The notes beneath the pieces were generated by a model that saw nothing but the letters and a program-made list of their open reading frames with translations, was not told the DNA's origin and made no database searches. The position numbers and the translations under genes were made by a program. Shown piece after piece: positions 36,944-42,590 of a stretch of 42,590 nt of DNA. Numbering within the stretch: position 1 is the stretch's first letter; every line of letters starts with the position of its first letter. This stretch comes from a virus: the IMG/VR virus record IMGVR_UViG_3300045953_000260, positions 1 through 42,590 of that record. One strand, given 5' to 3'.

Positions 36944-37749
36944 TGTTTCGTACGCGGCGAGCCGGGAAGTTCTCGTGGGGTCGAACGCGAACCAACCCAC
37001 GACACTGGCCGGGCGGCACCAAGCCGCTCGCGACGACAATCATCAACGCCTTCGGTGGCGCGGGATGGGTGGTCCCTTTCCTCTACCTCGCCCGCGCGGA
37101 TCTCGTCGACGCGGCCAGCGTTGGCACGTGGACGAATCTCGGGACGGGTCCGAATGCAACGCAGGGCACCGGAGCGCAGAAGCCGACGTTCAACGCGTCT
37201 GTTCTGAACGGTGGCCCTGCCCTGAGCTTCGACGGCGGCGATATCCTCTCGACGACGTCCATCGATCTCTCCGCGTATACCGCCGTCGCGTGCCTCGTCG
37301 TGATGCAGGACTCCGACACGTCCAATTCGCAGGTTTGCGAGTTCACCGGGGACGTCAACGCCGTGGACGGCGGCTTCGTCCTCGCGGTCAACAACGGCGC
37401 GACGGATGATCTCATGTTCGGGCAAGGGATCCCCTTGGGGTTCGTGCGGTCCGCCGCGTCGTTCCCCATGACGTCGCCGGCCGTTGTCACCGGAACCGCC
37501 GACCGAACGCTGGCGAGCAACGAGAACACGATCCGTCACAACGGAGTAGATGTCTCGAGCGCTCACACGTCGAGCAATACGAGCGGTGGCTACGCGAACT
37601 CGAATCTCTTCATCGGTGCGCGGACTGGTCTCGTAAACACGCTGACCGGTGATCTCGGCGCACTCGTGATCGCGTTCGGAACTACCTCGCCGCCGACCGA
37701 CGCCATCTCGACGTCGGAGCAAGCGCTCCGCGCGGAGTGGAGCTTCTGA
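36943..37749 (+). CDS. LamG/concanavalin-like receptor-binding protein
   Basis: Protein of 268 residues; ATG 36943 overlaps the upstream stop (TGATG). A basic start (T-R-R-A-G-K-F-S-W-G-R) is followed by a lectin-like domain: P-T-F-N-A-S-V-L-N-G-G-P-A-L-S-F-D-G-G-D, Y-T-A-V-A-C-L-V-V-M, N-L-F-I-G-A-R-T and G-D-L-G-A-L-V-I-A-F, the strand pattern of LamG/concanavalin folds. It likely binds host surface sugars. Confidence 0.7.
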   Translation: MFRTRRAGKFSWGRTRTNPRHWPGGTKPLATTIINAFGGAGWVVPFLYLARADLVDAASVGTWTNLGTGPNATQGTGAQKPTFNASVLNGGPALSFDGGDILSTTSIDLSAYTAVACLVVMQDSDTSNSQVCEFTGDVNAVDGGFVLAVNNGATDDLMFGQGIPLGFVRSAASFPMTSPAVVTGTADRTLASNENTIRHNGVDVSSAHTSSNTSGGYANSNLFIGARTGLVNTLTGDLGALVIAFGTTSPPTDAISTSEQALRAEWSF

Positions 37750-39269
37750 TGCGCAACACGGTCCACGTCGAGGATCACGGCGCGCGCGGAGACGGTGTTT
37801 CACGCGACGACGAGGCGATCCAGTCTGCGATCGACATCGCTTTCGAACTCAACCGAGACGTCGAGTTGGCCGCGCGGACATACGTGCTCCACGCGCCGGT
37901 TCGGATCCCGAAGTTCGTTCACTTGAAGGGCCACTACCGCGGCGGCGACACAGCGCACGAGGGTACCGGCGACGGGCGCACGATCTTGCGCGCGGCTCAG
38001 CCGATGCGCGCGGTCCTCGATCTCCACGGAAACAAAACCTTCCGCCTGTCTGACGTCGTGCTCGACGCCAACTGCAAAGCCGATCACGCGCTCTATCTCG
38101 CAGGGTGCTCGCGCTCGCACTTCGATCGCGTGGAAGTCGGCGGCGCATTGTACGACGGCGTCCACCTGGCGAAGCACCAGGACGGCGGGGCGCATGCGAT
38201 CAACGACGCCAACGCGTTCGCCGGGCTCACCGCCGGCGGAAACGGAGTCTTCTTCCGGACGCCAGGCGTAGGCACGGAGCACCTATTCGCTCAGCAGATC
38301 TCGACCCTCACCGGTGCCTCGGCGAGCGTCGCGGCCGGCTCCAACATTGTCTCCTTCGATGGCGTCGATCTGACCGAACTCGGGATCCGCGCAGGGGACC
38401 CGCTGCGGGTTGTCACCGGTGGCCGCGAGTTTTTCTTGATTCAAGGCGTGCTCTCGGAGAGCACGCTTCGCGTTTCGCTGGCGCCTGACGTATCGGTGTC
38501 CGGCTGCGACTTCGCGATCGGCCGCGGATGCGGCTACTACGAAGAGGACGGTTCGGGCGACAACAATACGAATCAGTTCCTCGGCGGGCTCTTCCGATGC
38601 AACGCGGGCTACGGGCTGGCGCTCGGCGGCGGTTACGGCCCGTCGGTTGTCGCCACGCAATTCGACTTCGGTCGATTCTGGGCGATCCGCGTCGGGTGCG
38701 ACAGCACGGAAATCGGGATCACGATCTCCATGTCGCCTGCTTTCTGGCGACCGTACTTCGAGACCTTCGAAGCAAAGCCGTTTCTCGTGCGCGCGTGCAC
38801 CGGCATGGGCGTCTACCACCCGAACGCGCCGGCAGATCTCTTCGACATCCCGCATCCCGAGAATGCGCGCGGCGTTTGCGTGGACGACGAGGGCATCCGG
38901 CCGATCGGGTTCTCGCGTTCGTACGTCCCCGCCACGAAGACGCTGGACGCACGGCTCGAAGGGCACACGGAGCTAGGTGGCGCTGCGATCCAACCCGTGC
39001 CGACCGGTGCGCCGCTTGATGCGTCGGGCGTGCACTGGATCCTGCGGCCCGGCTTGGAACCGATCACGCTGTCGGGCACGCCGACACTTGCGATCCGGGG
39101 GTCGAAACCGTTGTGGCTTCAGAACGACGGTCCGGGCTCCATCACTCTTCAAGACGAAAGCGTACTCGCGGGCAGCAAGCTAAAACTGCGTAGCCCGACG
39201 CTCACTCTCGAAGAAAAGCAAATCGTGCACCTGCTGTGCGACGGCGTGCACTGGATTCATGTCGGGTGA
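37749..39269 (+). CDS. Pectate-lyase-like tailspike
   Basis: Protein of 506 residues from ATG 37749 (TGATG overlap). It opens with V-E-D-H-G-A-R-G-D-G-V-S-R-D-D-E-A-I-Q-S-A-I, the hallmark start of the pectate-lyase-3 right-handed beta-helix found in tailspikes, followed by repeated short turns with Gly/Asn/Asp. The C-terminus has a different, beta-sandwich-like composition. Such proteins bind and often cut capsule or O-antigen; catalytic residues cannot be assigned from sequence. Confidence 0.85.
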   Translation: MRNTVHVEDHGARGDGVSRDDEAIQSAIDIAFELNRDVELAARTYVLHAPVRIPKFVHLKGHYRGGDTAHEGTGDGRTILRAAQPMRAVLDLHGNKTFRLSDVVLDANCKADHALYLAGCSRSHFDRVEVGGALYDGVHLAKHQDGGAHAINDANAFAGLTAGGNGVFFRTPGVGTEHLFAQQISTLTGASASVAAGSNIVSFDGVDLTELGIRAGDPLRVVTGGREFFLIQGVLSESTLRVSLAPDVSVSGCDFAIGRGCGYYEEDGSGDNNTNQFLGGLFRCNAGYGLALGGGYGPSVVATQFDFGRFWAIRVGCDSTEIGITISMSPAFWRPYFETFEAKPFLVRACTGMGVYHPNAPADLFDIPHPENARGVCVDDEGIRPIGFSRSYVPATKTLDARLEGHTELGGAAIQPVPTGAPLDASGVHWILRPGLEPITLSGTPTLAIRGSKPLWLQNDGPGSITLQDESVLAGSKLKLRSPTLTLEEKQIVHLLCDGVHWIHVG

Positions 39270-39754
39270 CCCTCGTGGAACAAATCCTCGCTTTCGCCGC
39301 CGGGCCCGCCGGGATCGGGATCGGAATGGGGATCCGCGAGTGGATGAAGCGACATCAGGAGCGCCGTGAGCGCGTCGAACTCGCGCGGATTGCGGCGGAG
39401 GACCACGAGTCGGAGCGCGACGATCGCACGCTCGAGCGAGTCTGGGACCGTTTGGACCGCCACGAGGCGGCCCTCGCGGACTGCTACGAGCGCGAGCGGG
39501 CACACGTCGAACAGCGCGCGAGAGATCGGGTCGAGGCCGAGCACCAGCGGCGAGAGGACTCACAGAGGTGCCGCGAGGAGATCGCCGACGCGGTGAGGAA
39601 CGTTCGCGCGGAGCTCGGCGCGGATGTCGGGACGATCGCGACGCATACGCGGAAGCTCGTTCCCGAGGCGGACCGCACGGGCCGACACGCGCTCGCGCAG
39701 ATCGCTCGCCGGTCGTCGCCATCCATCCCGCGCAAACCGGGAGCCTCGGAATGA
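39266..39754 (+). CDS. N-terminal membrane + coiled-coil protein, candidate i-spanin
   Basis: Protein of 162 residues; GTG 39266 overlaps the tailspike stop (GTGA). A short hydrophobic N-terminal segment (I-L-A-F-A-A-G-P-A-G-I-G-I-G-M-G-I) is followed by a long Arg/Glu coiled coil (about 25-130). This topology is that of an inner-membrane spanin such as Rz, and it sits just upstream of a lipoprotein and the amidase. No family motif confirms it. Confidence 0.55.
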   Translation: MTLVEQILAFAAGPAGIGIGMGIREWMKRHQERRERVELARIAAEDHESERDDRTLERVWDRLDRHEAALADCYERERAHVEQRARDRVEAEHQRREDSQRCREEIADAVRNVRAELGADVGTIATHTRKLVPEADRTGRHALAQIARRSSPSIPRKPGASE

Positions 39755-39755
39755 A

Positions 39756-40112
39756 ATGCGACGACCTCCGCGCCGCCGCAGCTCGCAGAGCTGGCACCTG
39801 CCGCACTCCGAGCGTCGCGAGATGTTCGTCGCACGGACGCTGCTCGCGGAGGTCGACATGTTAGAGCAGGCGTTGGACGAACTCGCCGCGACAAACGCGA
39901 GTCCGGAGGAACGCCGCGGTCGGCTCGAGGTCATCATTGGTCGCCTGATCCGCCGCACGTGGGACGAAGCTGCGCGCTTCGAGGCCGAGCTCCGAACCGC
40001 GCTCGACGGCGAGCGCGCGATCCGTCTGAGACACGAGATGGATCTCCGGCGTCACGGGATCCCCGTGTCGACCGATCGAATGGACTCCGAACCTCCGGAG
40101 GGCTCCCGATGA
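39756..40112 (+). CDS. Small helical protein in lysis region
   Basis: Protein of 118 residues from ATG 39756. The nearby ATG 39751 is in another frame that ends after 37 codons. Basic start, then helices (M-F-V-A-R-T-L-L-A-E-V-D-M-L-E-Q-A-L-D-E) and a charged tail. No membrane segment. It overlaps the next gene as ATGA. Function unknown. Confidence 0.6.
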   Translation: MRRPPRRRSSQSWHLPHSERREMFVARTLLAEVDMLEQALDELAATNASPEERRGRLEVIIGRLIRRTWDEAARFEAELRTALDGERAIRLRHEMDLRRHGIPVSTDRMDSEPPEGSR

Positions 40113-40594
40113 AGAACGGTGCTCTGGCACTCCTTGGCGCGCTCACCGTGGGATGCGGCGCGAGCGCTCTCGGCGCGCAAGCGGACCTCGTAGCGATCGC
40201 CGGCGCGGCCGCGGCCGACGCCGACGCGGCGCTCGTCGCGGCGCGCGCGCGCGAGCTCGATGCCATCGTCGACGAGGCGCGGACCGAATGTGGTGCGGCG
40301 GGTTGTAGTGAGGCTCGAGCGGAGGAGGTCCGCACGCGATTCGCTGCCGCCGAAACGCGATGGGCGCCAGCGCTCGCCTGTCGGGCGCCCGTCGTCGAGG
40401 CGCTCCGCGCGTGGGCGGCCGGATTGGAGACGGCGAGCGCCGCGGGGACGCCAGAGCTCGGCGTGGCGCTGCTCCTTCGGCTGGGTGCGCGCTTCGTCGC
40501 GGAGTTCCGCGCGCTCGAGCGGTGTGTCGAGACGGCAGCACCGGACGTCGATCTCCCCGGGCTACCGCCCGGGTTCCTCGAAGGGAGTCCGTAG
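40109..40594 (+). CDS. Lipoprotein, candidate o-spanin or lysis lipoprotein
   Basis: Protein of 161 residues; ATG 40109 (ATGA overlap). Signal M-K-N-G-A-L-A-L-L-G-A with lipobox L-T-V-G-C (Cys16). The mature part is Ala-rich and helical, with four further cysteines. It lies one gene after a membrane coiled-coil protein and two before the endolysin. Larger than typical Rz1, so the o-spanin call is weak; an envelope lipoprotein is certain enough. Confidence 0.6.
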   Translation: MKNGALALLGALTVGCGASALGAQADLVAIAGAAAADADAALVAARARELDAIVDEARTECGAAGCSEARAEEVRTRFAAAETRWAPALACRAPVVEALRAWAAGLETASAAGTPELGVALLLRLGARFVAEFRALERCVETAAPDVDLPGLPPGFLEGSP

Positions 40595-40812
40595 TGGAAG
40601 GCGTTCTCGCAGCATTGAAGCTTCTCGAAGCTGCCCTGGATATCGGGGAGGGGATCGTCGGCGCGATCATGGAAAAGGACGAAGCCGACCTACGCGAGCG
40701 GATCGAGAAGGCACGGGCGGCGATCAAGGACCCGATCGACACGTCGGCGGCCGACTCCGCGCGCCGAGCCGAACTAGAGCGAGTGCTGAAAGGCAACCGC
40801 GGGCCGTCATGA
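40594..40812 (+). CDS. Small protein with hydrophobic N-terminal helix
   Basis: Protein of 72 residues; GTG 40594 overlaps the upstream stop (TAGTG). The N-terminus V-L-A-A-L-K-L-L-E-A-A-L-D-I-G-E-G-I-V-G-A-I-M is amphipathic to hydrophobic, and the rest is charged and helical. It directly precedes the endolysin, the usual place of a holin, but the acidic residues in the helix argue against a true transmembrane holin. Function unresolved. Confidence 0.55.
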   Translation: MEGVLAALKLLEAALDIGEGIVGAIMEKDEADLRERIEKARAAIKDPIDTSAADSARRAELERVLKGNRGPS

Positions 40813-41534
40813 CGGTCCAGCACGGCATGGTGATCGGCGGCGAGCTCATCCCGGGTACGGAATGGTGCCTCAGGGATTCGCGCGCGTGGTGGGAGCCGCT
40901 GATGCGCGGGACGCGTCAGCGCGCACCGCTCGTCGATCTCCTCGTCGGACATGCAACGGGCGGCGAGGCCAGTCTCGCATCGTACGACGACGACGGTCCT
41001 TTCGTGGTGCGCGGGATGCGCGCTCGTGTGCGCTCCGATGGCAGCCCGCTCCGCGTGGGGATCCATTTCGTGATCGGCGCGTGCGCTCGAGATGCGGAGC
41101 ACGCGAAGGTCTGGCAGACATGTGATCCCGGTCTGATCGCGACGACGCACGTCGGACTCGGGGCCGTGAACCGCCGCTCGATCGGAGTCGAGATCGTCTC
41201 GGCGCTCTTCCCGGGCCCGCTCGACCACCGGAAGCGATCGCAGCTGAACGCGCATCTCCTCGGAAAGGTCGTCCGTGTGCTCGCCTTCGAGCGCGGCCAG
41301 GCCCGATCCTGGGTGAGGCTCGCGGAGGCGATCGCCGGACTCGATGGACTCGCAGGGATCGCGATTCCGAAGCGCGTACCTGCGCAACTTGCAGCGCACC
41401 GATTCACCCGGCGCGCGCTCGCGGCATACAGCGGCGCAATGGAGCACCTCCACGTGCCAGGAACGAAGAAGTCGGACGCGGCGGGGCTGCTCGTCGCGGA
41501 GCTCCTCGACGCCGGATGGCAACTGAACGCCTGA
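40809..41534 (+). CDS. Endolysin, N-acetylmuramoyl-L-alanine amidase
   Basis: Protein of 241 residues; ATG 40809 (ATGA overlap). Amidase-2 (PGRP-like) layout: V-G-H-A-T-G-G (H48), G-I-H-F-V-I (H86), N-R-R-S-I-G-V-E-I-V (121-130), then H-R-F-T-R-R-A-L and V-P-G-T-K-K-S-D. The histidines and late K-x-D region are the zinc and catalytic positions of the family. It would cut the amide bond between MurNAc and the stem peptide. No signal peptide, so release depends on a holin that I could not identify with certainty. Confidence 0.8.
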   Translation: MTVQHGMVIGGELIPGTEWCLRDSRAWWEPLMRGTRQRAPLVDLLVGHATGGEASLASYDDDGPFVVRGMRARVRSDGSPLRVGIHFVIGACARDAEHAKVWQTCDPGLIATTHVGLGAVNRRSIGVEIVSALFPGPLDHRKRSQLNAHLLGKVVRVLAFERGQARSWVRLAEAIAGLDGLAGIAIPKRVPAQLAAHRFTRRALAAYSGAMEHLHVPGTKKSDAAGLLVAELLDAGWQLNA

Positions 41535-41547
41535 GGGAGAAGGACAG

Positions 41548-41976
41548 ATGGTCGCCTACAACAAGTTCAACGCCTTTGTCGAGCACCAGGCCGAGAAGGT
41601 CCATGACCTCGGCGCCGATACTCTGAAGATCATGCTTGTCAACTCGCCGGCGCCGGCGTCGTCGAATAGCGTGAAGGCGGATCTCACTGAGATCAGCGCG
41701 GGCAACGGCTACAGCGCCGGCGGGACCGCGGTCACGATCACGGCGAGCTCGCAGAGCGCGGGCACGTACAAGCTCGTCGGAAACGACGTCGTCTTCACTG
41801 CTAGCGGTGGAACGATCGGACCGTTCCGATACGCCGTCCTCTACAACGACACGCCGAGCTCACCAGCCGATCCGTTGATCGGGTGGTGGGACTACGGGAG
41901 CTCGATCACGCTCAACAGCGGCGAGACGTTCACGGTTGATCTCGACCAGTCGGGCGGAATTCTCACGGTCGCCTGA
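41548..41976 (+). CDS. Conserved late phage structural-type protein
   Basis: Protein of 142 residues with GGGAGAAGGA before ATG 41548. It starts M-V-A-Y-N-K-F-N-A-F-V-E and contains D-T-L-K-I-M-L-V-N, A-D-L-T-E-I-S-A-G-N-G-Y-S-A-G-G and a repeated beta pattern ending in G-G-I-L-T-V-A. This start-and-core pattern is shared by a widespread family of small phage virion-region proteins of unknown role. The next ATG overlaps its stop. Confidence 0.7.
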   Translation: MVAYNKFNAFVEHQAEKVHDLGADTLKIMLVNSPAPASSNSVKADLTEISAGNGYSAGGTAVTITASSQSAGTYKLVGNDVVFTASGGTIGPFRYAVLYNDTPSSPADPLIGWWDYGSSITLNSGETFTVDLDQSGGILTVA

Positions 41977-42590
41977 TGCTTTGGGCGCCGCAGAAGGGGG
42001 TGTACCGCATCGAGCACAACCTCGGCGGAGTAGGAACTACAACGCCGGGGACATCGGTCACGACGGGGGCCTCTAGCTCAACAAAGGGAACGCCGGCGGA
42101 GCTCATCGCGAGTACAGCGTTCGATGCGTATTGGGTCACCGTGATCGCAACGAACTACGGTCTCGCGGCCACGACATCGCAGGGATGCCTCGACATCCTG
42201 ATCGGGAGCGCGACGGAGGAGGTTTTGATCCCGAACCTGTTGATGGGGTTCTGCGGAGGCGGAAGCGTTCTCGGAGAGTCCGCGAAGATCTGGGAGTTCC
42301 CCCTGTACATCCCGGCCGGGTCACGTCTCGCCGCGCAAGCCGCAGGCGATCGCACGTCCACCGCGATGCGTGTAGGGATCATCTTGCGCGGAGGCGACGG
42401 CACGCCGCATTTCAGAGTCGGCAGCAAGGTCACCACGTACGGGATCACGACGGTGCCGGCCGGCACCGACGTTACGGAGGGCGCGTCCGGTGCGGAGGGC
42501 TCATGGACGCAGATCGCGTCGTCGACGAGCGAGGATCACTTTGCATTTGTCCCGAGCTATCACCCGACCGACGGCGACACCACGTTGACC
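41976..42590 (+). CDS. 5' part of two-domain fibre/virion-type protein (continues at 1)
   Basis: ATG 41976 overlaps the upstream stop (TGATG). The frame is open to the window end and continues at base 2 after the 127-bp overlap is removed; the full protein is 283 residues with stop at 362-364. The first half contains a Thr/Gly/Ser-rich spacer, then G-S-A-T-E-E (77-82), I-W-E-F-P-L-Y-I-P-A-G-S-R-L (105-118) and V-G-I-I-L-R-G. The second half repeats the plan, so an internal duplication is likely. Role in fibre or virion surface is inferred from neighbours. Confidence 0.7.
   Translation, partial: MLWAPQKGVYRIEHNLGGVGTTTPGTSVTTGASSSTKGTPAELIASTAFDAYWVTVIATNYGLAATTSQGCLDILIGSATEEVLIPNLLMGFCGGGSVLGESAKIWEFPLYIPAGSRLAAQAAGDRTSTAMRVGIILRGGDGTPHFRVGSKVTTYGITTVPAGTDVTEGASGAEGSWTQIASSTSEDHFAFVPSYHPTDGDTTLT
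42464..42590. repeat. 127-bp terminal direct repeat, right copy
   Basis: Identical to bases 1-127. Removing it joins 42463 to 1 and leaves one open frame across the junction. Confidence 0.95.

Noticed and set aside
1-42590. CRISPR array, insertion sequence or transposase (Mu-type transposition)
   Set aside because: No regular spacer array, no transposase and a tyrosine integrase is present; Mu similarity is limited to head genes.

Overview
The window is one complete circular temperate-phage genome of about 42,463 bp. The first 127 bases are repeated exactly as the last 127, and a structural gene that starts at 41976 continues in frame across the join to end at 364. The phage is a tailed virus (Caudoviricetes). 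Its head genes are of the Mu type (DUF935 portal, I/Z protease-scaffold, gpT capsid, gp36-like and gpG-like proteins), joined to a long-tail module (tube, two tail chaperones, tape measure, hub) with no sheath gene, so a siphovirus-like tail is inferred. The host looks like a high-GC Gram-negative bacterium. Myxococcota is favoured because several proteins, above all a lipoprotein with an Asp/Ala/Gly-rich linker after the lipobox, look myxobacterial. That host call is inference, and no GC value was computed.

Layout. Leftward operon (minus strand, 12055 down to 1996): CI-like repressor, a lipoprotein, a run of small Cys-rich proteins, a lambda-Exo/YqaJ-like nuclease with a RecT annealase, a wHTH-like protein, QueC and a DpdA2-like DNA transglycosylase, small proteins, an excisionase-like HTH protein, a tyrosine integrase and a coiled-coil protein. 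Almost every junction is an ATGA, GTGA or TGATG overlap, so translation is probably coupled. The operon runs into an intrinsic terminator beside attP. The attP core is the 3' half of a tRNA-Pro(GGG) gene, flanked by paired repeats that look like integrase arm sites.

Rightward genes (plus strand, 12107 to 42590 and on to 1821): Cro-like protein, nucleoside-deoxyribosyltransferase-like protein, exported hydrolase-like protein, MT-A70 adenine methyltransferase, zinc-ribbon/sigma-region-4-like protein, RuvC-like resolvase, replication initiator and DnaB-like helicase. Then come terminase, an inserted lipoprotein, portal, protease/scaffold, capsid, connectors, tail tube, chaperones linked by a likely -1 frameshift, tape measure, tail tip, LamG-like and pectate-lyase-like receptor-binding proteins, a lysis group (coiled-coil membrane protein, lipoprotein, amidase) and finally four accessory fibre-type proteins, one built from nine 22-residue repeats.

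The most interesting system is a minimal 7-deazaguanine DNA-modification cassette (queC + dpdA2). It is bracketed by a 17-bp direct repeat and is carried in the same phage as an MT-A70 adenine methyltransferase, so the virion DNA may carry two kinds of modification.
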